This document shows, piece after piece, positions 1 to 6,485 of a stretch of DNA of 64,000 bases. The position numbers and the translations under genes are program-made. Position 1 is the stretch's first letter. Every line of letters begins with the position of its first letter. The DNA comes from Zoogloea sp041917255. GTDB taxonomy: Bacteria > Pseudomonadota > Gammaproteobacteria > Burkholderiales > Rhodocyclaceae. The DNA is taken from contig JAYRYA010000005.1 in the NCBI GenBank assembly GCA_041917255.1, positions 105,254-169,253 on the forward strand, in the 5' to 3' direction. Below the pieces are notes generated by a model. That model worked only from the letters and a program-made list of their open reading frames with translations, searched no databases and was not told the origin of the DNA.

Positions 1-1211
1 GGCGCGGCCCACAGGCTGCCTTCCTGCACGCGCCACAGGTTGCCCTTGGCGTCGTACATATCCACATGGAGCAGCGCCCAGGAATCCTCATCCACGAAGA
101 ACACGCGCTTGGCGAAGCTGTGGCGCTTGTCGCCCTTCACTGCGGCCTCGACCACCCACACGCGGTGGGTCTCGTAGCGCATGAAGTCACGCTTGACGTA
201 CTCGGGCCCGAGCATGTCCTTGAACTTGTTCTTCTTGTCGATGAGCTTGTAGTTGTTGTACGGGACGATCATCTCCTTCTTGCCCACCAGCTTGAAGTCG
301 TAGCGGTCCGGCGCGCCGGTGAACATGTTGATCTGGTCGACGAAGTACAGGTTGTCGAAGCCGGCGATCGGGTTGTCGTAGGCGAAGGTGGGCGACCGGC
401 GCACGCGGCGCTGGCCGGGGAAGTAGATCCATGCGTCCTGGGGTTTGTCGAGGTAGGCATGGATCAGGTAGCCCTCACCCGCGCGGGACGGCGGCGTGAG
501 CACGTCGTAGAGCAGCTTGGAGTCGATGCCCTCCACGTCCTTGAGGGTGTTCGTCTTGGGATCGTTGAACGGATACATCTCGAAGGACCACTGGCGGGTC
601 TCGACGATGGAGCCGTCCTTGTCCGGCATCAGCGCGGCGATCTGGGCGCGGCGACCAAGGCCGGTGTAGCGGGTCTTGTAGTTCCACAGCACCTCGACGC
701 CGCTCTTGGGGATCGGGAAGGGCACGCCCACGGTGTAGGCCTGCTCGAGCCGCCAGCCGTCGTCGCCGATCTTGGCGTAAGTGGCGTTCTTCCTGGTGCG
801 CTCGGCGACCACGTCCGGTGCCGGGCAGCTGCGGTGGCTGGGATACACGTCCAGCTTGTAGCCCTTGTAGGCCTTGATGAGGGTGGCCTGGCCCGGGGGC
901 AGCTTGTCGGCGTGTTTATCCAGGTTGGACGCATCCACCGAGTACAACGGCTTGTCGTCCTTGTAGGGATCGAGGCGGCCGGGTTTCCAGCCTGCGGGCA
1001 CCTTGGTCATGCCGCCGTCCCAGGCCGGCACGGCGCCGTCCTTACTGGCGGCCTTCTCGGCGCCGACGGGGGTGAGGTCCTTGCCCAGGCGAGCGGCCTC
1101 CTGCTCGGAAACCGCCGCCGACGCAGTGGCGGAAAGCGTGGCGGTGAAGGCCAGCGCGAGGGCGACGCCCACGACACGCGGCCTGAAGGGGGTTGTGGCT
1201 TGTTTGTGCAT
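1..1211 (-). CDS. DUF1329 family outer-membrane-associated protein (3' end beyond left edge)
   Basis: Reading leftward from the ATG at 1211, the frame stays open to base 1, so the C-terminus lies outside the window. The first ~30 residues form a signal peptide (hydrophobic stretch ending ATASA). The mature part carries DUF1329 hallmarks: an early WDGGM motif, a WNYKTRYTG-like segment, and, near the edge, DSWALLHVDMYD and WRVQEGSLW. DUF1329 proteins are periplasmic or outer-membrane linked (LolA/B-like fold), often occur with DUF1302 proteins, and are tied to the use of hydrophobic substrates; their exact role is unproven. It is the last visible gene of the amine dehydrogenase operon, 35 nt after a cytochrome gene. 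A GGGAG ribosome site precedes the start. Involvement in uptake or export of aromatic amines is inference. Confidence 0.85.
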   Translation of the reverse strand, partial: MHKQATTPFRPRVVGVALALAFTATLSATASAAVSEQEAARLGKDLTPVGAEKAASKDGAVPAWDGGMTKVPAGWKPGRLDPYKDDKPLYSVDASNLDKHADKLPPGQATLIKAYKGYKLDVYPSHRSCPAPDVVAERTRKNATYAKIGDDGWRLEQAYTVGVPFPIPKSGVEVLWNYKTRYTGLGRRAQIAALMPDKDGSIVETRQWSFEMYPFNDPKTNTLKDVEGIDSKLLYDVLTPPSRAGEGYLIHAYLDKPQDAWIYFPGQRRVRRSPTFAYDNPIAGFDNLYFVDQINMFTGAPDRYDFKLVGKKEMIVPYNNYKLIDKKNKFKDMLGPEYVKRDFMRYETHRVWVVEAAVKGDKRHSFAKRVFFVDEDSWALLHVDMYDAKGNLWRVQEGSLWAA

Positions 1212-1246
1212 GATGAGAACTCCCTGTCGAAGGTTTGAATCGATGG

Positions 1247-1693
1247 CTAGCGGATCGTGATGCCCTGCCCGGCAAGCCGGGTGACGATGGCCGCCCGCTC
1301 GCCGGCCACGTTGTCCAGCGGGGCGCTGCGCAGCGTGGTGACCTCGGCCTCGGTGTAGGGCGCGAAGTCGGCCGGCAGGGTGGGCGCAGAGAAGCCGCGC
1401 ACCATCCAGTTGAGCAGGCGGGTGACCTCCCGGTTGGAGAGGGCGGAGTTGGAGGTACCTGGCACCTTCACGAGAAAGGCGCGGCCCTCGGGCAGCTTGA
1501 GGAAGTGGCCGAGCTGGCCGCGCATGTCGGGCACGCCGGAATCCGGCGCGCCGTGGCCGTCGGCCTGGTGGCAGCCGGCGCAGTGCAGGATGTACTGCAT
1601 CCGCGCCGTATGGTCGGCGTCGGCCACGGCCGGCCCGGCGGCCAGCCCACCGCCCGCGAGGGCGGCAACCAGGACGAGCCGGGCCGCCTTCAT
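1247..1693 (-). CDS. Monohaem c-type cytochrome, aau operon
   Basis: A 148-residue exported cytochrome c. The signal peptide covers about residues 1-25 (ending PAVADA). The haem site is C38-A-G-C41-H42; later methionines could supply the sixth ligand but none is certain. The start ATG overlaps the stop of the upstream cytochrome gene by 4 nt (ATGA), which indicates translational coupling. Because it lies in the operon of a TTQ amine dehydrogenase, it probably carries electrons from the enzyme toward the respiratory chain. The Alcaligenes faecalis aau cluster also has a small monohaem cytochrome after aauA. Which of the two cytochromes here is the direct acceptor cannot be told from sequence. 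Confidence 0.88.
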   Translation of the reverse strand: MKAARLVLVAALAGGGLAAGPAVADADHTARMQYILHCAGCHQADGHGAPDSGVPDMRGQLGHFLKLPEGRAFLVKVPGTSNSALSNREVTRLLNWMVRGFSAPTLPADFAPYTEAEVTTLRSAPLDNVAGERAAIVTRLAGQGITIR

Positions 1694-2157
1694 GACCCGC
1701 TCCCCTTGCCAGCCGTGCCGCCCGCCCCATCCCGCAGCTTGCGCACCTGATGGGGCGCGAGCTGCTCGGCCCGGGCCTCGGCCAGGTCGGCGGCGGTGTA
1801 GGGCTGGTGGGTGTCGGGCAGCGTGCCGGCGTTGAAGCTGCCGACCACGTGGTTGAGCACCGCCGCCAGATCGGCGTCCGGCAGCTGGGCGAAGGACGGC
1901 ATCGAGCCGGTGTAGCGCGTGCCCTGCACGGTGATCGGGCCGACCATGCCGTGGGTGACCACCCGGGGCAGGTAACCGCGGCCGGCCACCTGCAGGCGTT
2001 CGCCCAGGGTGCCGGCCAGCGGCGGGGCAATCCCCGGCAGGCCGGTGCCGCCCGGCTGGTGGCACATCACGCAGTGGGTGGCGAAGACCGCGGCGCCGTC
2101 GGCGGCCGCCGTGGGCAATGCCGCTGCACAAAGAAGGCTGGCGAGCAGGGTGCGCAT
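1690..2157 (-). CDS. Monohaem c-type cytochrome, aau operon
   Basis: A 155-residue periplasmic cytochrome c with a signal peptide (residues 1-19) and the haem motif C29-V-M-C32-H33 followed by QPGGTG, typical of small class I cytochromes. The segment GSMPSFAQL holds the likely axial methionine (MPSF). The ATG at 2157 is preferred over an in-frame GTG at 2169 because GAGGTGAGG sits upstream as a ribosome site. The gene starts 13 nt after aauA and overlaps the next cytochrome by 4 nt. It is the best candidate for the counterpart of the small cytochrome (orf-2) known from the A. faecalis aau cluster. Role as electron acceptor of the amine dehydrogenase is inferred from context. Confidence 0.88.
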   Translation of the reverse strand: MRTLLASLLCAAALPTAAADGAAVFATHCVMCHQPGGTGLPGIAPPLAGTLGERLQVAGRGYLPRVVTHGMVGPITVQGTRYTGSMPSFAQLPDADLAAVLNHVVGSFNAGTLPDTHQPYTAADLAEARAEQLAPHQVRKLRDGAGGTAGKGSGS

Positions 2158-2170
2158 GGCGTGCCTCACC

Positions 2171-2698
2171 TCAGCCTTCGGCCACGCCGACCACCGCCGC
2201 GAGCGTGCAGTGGAACATCGTCGAGTCGTTGGACATGCACCAGTTGATGTCGTTATGCACGCCCATCCGGTAGGCCGGCCGTTCCCGCTCGTTGGTGTTG
2301 CACAGGCAGCGGCCGCAGGCGGTCTTGCCGCAGCAGTCGTTGTAGCTGATGAGGTAGTCCTTGCCGTCGTCCGGGTTGCGGCAGGTGCCGATCCAGGCCA
2401 CCTTCGAGGCCTCGGTGCCCGGCGGGCAGGTGGAGGCGGTGCCGCCGCAGCACGAGCACAGGTAGCCGTCCTGGGCGCAGTAGCGCCAGTATTCGCAGTC
2501 CTGGTCGCCGGGCTTGGCGTTGGCGGCCTTGCGGGCGGCGCCGGCGGCGGCCTGGGCAGTGCGGTCGAAGGGCAGCACCGGCAGCACGAAGGCGGTGCCG
2601 ACCATCAGCTTGCCGATGCGGATCAGCGCGCCGCGGCGGGAGCTCTGCTGAGCCACCTTGCGGGTCTTCCGCTCGAACAGGTCATCGAGCCATTTCAT
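2171..2698 (-). CDS. aauA: Aromatic amine dehydrogenase light (TTQ) subunit
   Basis: This 175-residue protein is the catalytic small subunit of a tryptophan-tryptophylquinone amine dehydrogenase. The twin-arginine-like N-terminus (SSRRGALIRIG near residues 19-29, then a hydrophobic stretch) fits Tat export, as in methylamine dehydrogenase. The mature region is very cysteine rich (CSCCGG, DCCGK, CGRCLC, CMSN, FHC), matching the six-disulfide fold. The two tryptophans that form TTQ correspond to W102 (in AWIGTC) and W153 (in INWCMS). D121 in the YNDCCGK motif is the equivalent of the catalytic base. The surrounding motifs resemble A. faecalis aromatic amine dehydrogenase more than Paracoccus MauA, so aralkylamines such as tyramine or phenylethylamine are the likely substrates. 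Confidence 0.95.
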   Translation of the reverse strand: MKWLDDLFERKTRKVAQQSSRRGALIRIGKLMVGTAFVLPVLPFDRTAQAAAGAARKAANAKPGDQDCEYWRYCAQDGYLCSCCGGTASTCPPGTEASKVAWIGTCRNPDDGKDYLISYNDCCGKTACGRCLCNTNERERPAYRMGVHNDINWCMSNDSTMFHCTLAAVVGVAEG

Positions 2699-2726
2699 GG
2701 TTGTCTCTCCTCGGGGTTGGGGGCGG

Positions 2727-3323
2727 TCAGGCGTGCTGGTGGTCGATGAAGTCCTGCACCGAGGCGACGCCCATCTCCTTGGCGGTGAAGAGGCTCTCGA
2801 GCTGCTCGCGGGAATTCACCAGGCCCTTGGCCACCACACGGCCGTGCTCGTTGAGGAGCACCGCGTAGGGCAGCTTGGCCACCCGGTAGGCGATGCCGGG
2901 CTCGCTGGAGAGCAGGTAGGGGAATTCCGTCAGGTCGGCCTTCTCGTAGAAGGCCAGGTGCTCGGGCTGCTCGCCATCCGAGGTGAGCACCACGCGCAGC
3001 CAGTCCTGTTCGGTGCGATTGACCGAGCGGAGGATGGGCAGCAGCTTCTTGCACACTGGGCAGGTGGGGGACAGGAAGAACAGCAGCGTGCTCTTGTCGG
3101 CCGGGCGGCCGATGGAGACGCGGGTGTTGCCCACCAGCGCCGGCAGGTCGAACACCGGCGAGGCTTCGCCGACCTTGGGGCCGGTGTCCATCATCAGCGC
3201 GCCCATCGGGGCGACGCGCTCGTACAGCACGCCGATCTGGCGGGCCAGGGCAAATAGTCCGACGAGGGCGGCCAGGACGGCGATCCACAGCAGGACGTTC
3301 GAAATCATCAGGGCTTCGGTCAT
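2727..3323 (-). CDS. aauD: MauD-like thiol-disulfide oxidoreductase for amine dehydrogenase maturation
   Basis: A 198-residue protein with one N-terminal membrane anchor (about residues 8-28) and a periplasmic thioredoxin-like domain. The redox motif is C88-P-V-C91 in FLSPTCPVC, followed by a cis-proline-type segment (KLPYAVLL). MauD proteins are needed for correct disulfide formation and stability of the cysteine-rich light subunit; AauD is its equivalent in the aromatic amine system. It lies between aauE (2 nt gap) and aauA, the invariant order B-E-D-A. The family assignment is firm, the electron donor is not known. Confidence 0.93.
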   Translation of the reverse strand: MTEALMISNVLLWIAVLAALVGLFALARQIGVLYERVAPMGALMMDTGPKVGEASPVFDLPALVGNTRVSIGRPADKSTLLFFLSPTCPVCKKLLPILRSVNRTEQDWLRVVLTSDGEQPEHLAFYEKADLTEFPYLLSSEPGIAYRVAKLPYAVLLNEHGRVVAKGLVNSREQLESLFTAKEMGVASVQDFIDHQHA

Positions 3324-3325
3324 GA

Positions 3326-3871
3326 TCAGTTCCTCAATTGAACAAGGCGGGGGTGGTTGGCCATCAGCTGGTTGGCGGTGGCGTAGAGGCCGAACAGGGC
3401 GAGGGTGCCGCCGGCGACGGTGAGGTAGTCGATCCACATCAGGTCGCGGCTGCCGCCGTCCTGTCCGCCGAGCACGGCGAGGATCATCAGCAAGGTGTTG
3501 CGGGCAGGGAGCGCCCAGCTGAGGGTGGTGTGCCCCCCTGCTCCGCCGCAGCCGCAGTCGATATCGGTGTGGCCGCGCAGCAGGTTGGCGACAACGCCGA
3601 CGGTGGCAAGGCCGAGCACCGCCACCGACAGCACCAGCCCGATGCTGCGGGTCGCATCCAGCAGCAGGGCGACGCCGGCCACCGCCTCCAGCACCGGGAA
3701 AGCCCGGGCGAAGAGCGGCACCAGGGCCTCGGGCAACAGCCGGTACAGGTCGACCGATGCCTCGAAGACCGCCAGGTCGCGCAGCTTCTGCCACGCCCCG
3801 GTGAGCAGCACCACCGCGATCGCCGCCCCGCAGGCGCGGGCCAGCACGGGGTCAAGAGCCAGGGCGTCCAT
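3326..3871 (-). CDS. aauE: MauE-like integral membrane protein for amine dehydrogenase maturation
   Basis: A 181-residue membrane protein of the MauE/DoxX-like family with four or five hydrophobic helices. A conserved CGC pair (C106 and C108 in HTDIDCGCGG) sits in a loop after the third helix and probably exchanges disulfides with AauD. In methylamine-utilising bacteria MauE works with MauD in exporting and folding the light subunit. The ATG shares one base with the aauB stop codon (TGATG), which indicates translational coupling. The function is transferred from the mau system; no direct evidence is visible here. Confidence 0.92.
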   Translation of the reverse strand: MDALALDPVLARACGAAIAVVLLTGAWQKLRDLAVFEASVDLYRLLPEALVPLFARAFPVLEAVAGVALLLDATRSIGLVLSVAVLGLATVGVVANLLRGHTDIDCGCGGAGGHTTLSWALPARNTLLMILAVLGGQDGGSRDLMWIDYLTVAGGTLALFGLYATANQLMANHPRLVQLRN

Positions 3872-5013
3872 CAGTGCAGCTCCATCTGGGTTGGGGTCTC
3901 GCCGATGCCTTCCATGCGCTTGGCGAGGGCGAGCCTGCCCTTGGCGTCGAACACCGCGATGGCCGCCTTCACCCCGTCGTAGGCAAACAGGCGGGCGCCC
4001 TCTCCCTGGCTCACGGCCAGCGCAATGGCGTTGTTGCCGGGGGTGCGGGCAATGCGCTTCTTGCTGGCCAGATCGACGGTCCAGATTTCCTTGGCCGGCG
4101 TCTTGTGGCTGCCCTCGAAGCCCTTGTCGTGCATCCCGACGAACAGCCGGCCGCTGGCGTTGTGCTGGGCGATCAGCTGGTAGCCGCCGGGGCGCCAGCC
4201 CTGCTTGCGGTCGGCGGCGGAGAGGATCGACCAGGGGGCGTCGAAGCTCGCCACCTCGCCGCCCAGTTGGGCGGTGTAAACGTCGCCCAGGAAGGACACG
4301 AAGCGGTAGCTGTCTCCGTCCTGCTCGCCGTGGATGAAGATCGGGTCCTTGTCGGCGTCGAAGAACTTCGCGCTGCGCTTCTGGCTGGCCACCTGACCCG
4401 CGGCGTCGAGGCTGACGGTGAGCAGCGTGCCGTCACCGCAGACGGTGGAGAAGCGTCCGCCGGTGCTGGCCGCCGGCAGGATGCTCCAGCAGCCCGGCGT
4501 CGCCACCTCGGCCACCATCCGGCGCTCCTTCAGGTCGATCACGCCGACCGAGGTGGCCGGGGTGGCGAACTGCACGAACAGCCAGCGCCCGTCGCTGGAG
4601 GGCCGGATCGTGCCCTTGTAGTTAAGCGACTGGGCATGACGCGGCGGGATGGCGATCTCGCCGGTCTTGACGAGCGTCTGCGCGTCATGCACGTCCACCA
4701 CGTCGGTGCGGGTGCCGTGGTTGAGGCGGGTGTAGTAGGTGGTCGCAACGAAGATTTCCTTGCGATCGGCCGACAGGATGGCCTGGCCGGCGTAGCCCGT
4801 GGCGATCACCCCTTCGTAGCGCAACGAGGAGCCATCCACCACGTGCAGGCGTCCATCCACGATGTGGCCGATGGAAACATCCGACAGATAGATGCGATAC
4901 GGATTGGCCGGCGGCAGCTTGCCGGTGGTTATCACTTCCGGAGCCAGTTCGGCGCTGGCGCCGGCACACAGGCCCAGCAACAGCAAGCTCCCCGCTAACG
5001 ATTTTCGAAGCAC
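3871..5013 (-). CDS. aauB: Aromatic amine dehydrogenase heavy subunit (beta-propeller)
   Basis: A 380-residue periplasmic subunit. Start chosen at the GTG at 5013 because GGAGG lies 5 nt upstream and it yields a clean signal peptide (residues 1-21, ending ASA). The mature chain has the seven-bladed propeller repeats of the MauB/AauB family. Motifs such as TTYYTRLNHGTRTDVVDV, CWSILP, VCGDGTLLT and GWRPGGYQL match the aromatic amine dehydrogenase branch more closely than methylamine dehydrogenase. The heavy subunit scaffolds two TTQ light chains in an alpha2beta2 enzyme that oxidises primary amines to aldehydes plus ammonia (EC 1.4.9.2 if the aromatic assignment is right). It is the first gene of the operon, divergent from the AraC-type regulator. 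Confidence 0.95.
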   Translation of the reverse strand: MLRKSLAGSLLLLGLCAGASAELAPEVITTGKLPPANPYRIYLSDVSIGHIVDGRLHVVDGSSLRYEGVIATGYAGQAILSADRKEIFVATTYYTRLNHGTRTDVVDVHDAQTLVKTGEIAIPPRHAQSLNYKGTIRPSSDGRWLFVQFATPATSVGVIDLKERRMVAEVATPGCWSILPAASTGGRFSTVCGDGTLLTVSLDAAGQVASQKRSAKFFDADKDPIFIHGEQDGDSYRFVSFLGDVYTAQLGGEVASFDAPWSILSAADRKQGWRPGGYQLIAQHNASGRLFVGMHDKGFEGSHKTPAKEIWTVDLASKKRIARTPGNNAIALAVSQGEGARLFAYDGVKAAIAVFDAKGRLALAKRMEGIGETPTQMELH

Positions 5014-5365
5014 GTTTTCCTCCTTCTTGCTGAGGTGCCCGGACCGTCTTCTCTCTGTCGGGGGCACCTGTCAGTCGTCCCGCCGGGCGGCGCCCGGAGC
5101 GGGTTTCCCGCCTTCCGGATGCTGCGTTCCGGGCTGCGGTTGGAGGCATAGTGGGGGCTACCCCAAAAGGACGCTATCCAATATCGGCAATTCCAATTTG
5201 GTGCAAGTGACTGTCCAAAAAGGGGATTTCTGTGTGCACCGCACCATCGTTGTGCGACGCACAATAAGAGTTACAAGACCCTTGCGGATTTGGGGCGATT
5301 GGTATTACTTTGATTTTAAGAGTCGTAAGACCGCCCCAAACCACACCCATAAAGAGAGCACGACC
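5014..5365. promoter_or_regulatory. Divergent control region between aauB and the AraC-type regulator gene
   Basis: A 352-bp gene-free segment. It contains the leader of aauB with a strong GGAGG site, an AT-richer core around 5160-5340, and a dyad at 5250-5264 (TTGTGCG-A-CGCACAA). A GGGG-CTA-CCCC stem lies at about 5154-5165. An AraC-family activator encoded next door usually binds such a region. No canonical sigma-54 element was seen, so transcription of the amine dehydrogenase operon is likely sigma-70 dependent with activator help. Confidence 0.55.
5250..5264. promoter_or_regulatory. 15-bp near-perfect palindrome, putative operator
   Basis: TTGTGCG-A-CGCACAA: 7-bp arms around one central base, midway between the divergent aauB and regulator starts. 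A perfect short dyad fits a homodimeric repressor or a global regulator better than a typical AraC direct-repeat site. The binding protein is unknown. Confidence 0.45.
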
Positions 5366-6388
5366 ATGGACTTGCAGCCCAGGAGAAGCGGCACCGAACC
5401 CAGCCCTTTCAGCGCGTTCGCCACCACCCGCACCGAAGACGCCCACGAGCACGCTTGCAGTCTCCAGCAGTGGATCCAGACCTACGAACAGCTCTCGCCG
5501 GGCCGCTTCAGGGGCGAGATCGAAGAGGCCTGGTTCGGCAATGTGCAGGTATTCCGTGAGCGTACGAACCAGATGGTTCACGAGGCCGGATCGTCCTGGA
5601 AAGGCTCGCGGACATTCGGAATTCCCCTCGACGTCGAGGGCCAGGGCTGGTACTGCGGCGAGTCTTTCGACCGGGACACGATGCTCACCTTGCATGGCGG
5701 CGAGGAGCTGGATTTCCGCACCCCGCGGCAACTCGACGTGGTGACCATCACCACCGACAAGGAAGTCTTCAACGACTACGCCCGGCGCACCGAGGGCCGT
5801 GACATCGAAGCCGAACTCGGCAAGCGGCGGATCATCCCCAGCAGCGCCGAAAAGATGCAGGAGCTCAGCGCCCTGCTCCTCGCTGTCCTCGACACCGCCC
5901 GCAACACGCCGCACATTCTTGGGCACGCCGCCATGCGCAAGGCGATGGAGCACGCCATCTTCGACAGCCTGTTAGCCGTGATCGGCAATGGCGCAGAGGC
6001 ACTTCGCCCACCGTCCACCAGTCAGGCCCGTCGCCAGATCGTCGATCGCGCCCGGGAATACATGCGTCACCACGTCAATGAGCCCATCACCGTGGCCGAC
6101 CTGTGCGCGGTACTCAACGTCTCCCGGCGCACGCTCCAGTACAGTTTCCAGGACGTGCTCGACGTGAACCCGGTGAGCTTCCTGCGGGCAATGCGTCTCA
6201 ACGGCGTGCGCCGCGCCCTGCGTCAGGGCGACGGCCGCGAATCCGTCACCGACGTGGCGCTCCAGTGGGGCTTCCTGCACCTCTCCCATTTCGCCGCCGA
6301 CTACAAGGCGATGTTCGGCGAACTCCCCTCTGAAACCCTCCGCCGTCGCCTTGGTGCGCCGGACGCAAGCTTCACGACAGACTTCTAA
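5366..6388 (+). CDS. AraC-family transcriptional regulator (FeaR/EutR-like architecture)
   Basis: A 340-residue regulator. The N-terminal ~200 residues resemble the AraC-binding-like domain of regulators such as FeaR and EutR (segments SPGRFRGEIEEAWFGNVQVFRERTNQ and GEGWYCG-like). The C-terminal ~110 residues form two helix-turn-helix motifs (ITVADLCAVLNVSRRTLQYSF and VTDVALQWGFLHLSHFAADYK). It is transcribed away from aauB. In enteric bacteria FeaR activates aromatic amine oxidation genes, so control of the aau operon by its amine substrate is a reasonable inference. The start ATG at 5366 follows AAAGAGAG; the frame is open upstream but lies in promoter DNA. Confidence 0.87.
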   Translation: MDLQPRRSGTEPSPFSAFATTRTEDAHEHACSLQQWIQTYEQLSPGRFRGEIEEAWFGNVQVFRERTNQMVHEAGSSWKGSRTFGIPLDVEGQGWYCGESFDRDTMLTLHGGEELDFRTPRQLDVVTITTDKEVFNDYARRTEGRDIEAELGKRRIIPSSAEKMQELSALLLAVLDTARNTPHILGHAAMRKAMEHAIFDSLLAVIGNGAEALRPPSTSQARRQIVDRAREYMRHHVNEPITVADLCAVLNVSRRTLQYSFQDVLDVNPVSFLRAMRLNGVRRALRQGDGRESVTDVALQWGFLHLSHFAADYKAMFGELPSETLRRRLGAPDASFTTDF

Positions 6389-6427
6389 CCGAGATCGGCA
6401 ACACGAGCGGCCCGATCCGGCGCAAAA

Positions 6428-6462
6428 AAGCAGAAAGCCCTCGATCCGAGGGCTTTCTGCTT
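6428..6462. terminator. Bidirectional Rho-independent terminator
   Basis: 16-bp arms AAGCAGAAAGCCCTCG / CGAGGGCTTTCTGCTT with a 3-nt loop, between the convergent AraC-type and sigma-54 activator genes. An A-run precedes it, giving a U-run on the minus strand; on the plus strand the tail is short. Confidence 0.85.
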
Positions 6463-6485
6463 ACTGCGTTGACGCGCAGGCGCGC

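Noticed and set aside
66..1238. 390-codon plus-strand frame at the left edge
   Set aside because: Mirror image of the DUF1329 gene on the minus strand, which has a signal peptide and family motifs; the plus-strand product has no recognisable feature.
2171..5013. Methylamine dehydrogenase (mauBEDA) label for the TTQ operon
   Set aside because: The gene set is the same, but heavy- and light-chain motifs follow aromatic amine dehydrogenase rather than Paracoccus MADH, and no amicyanin gene is present.
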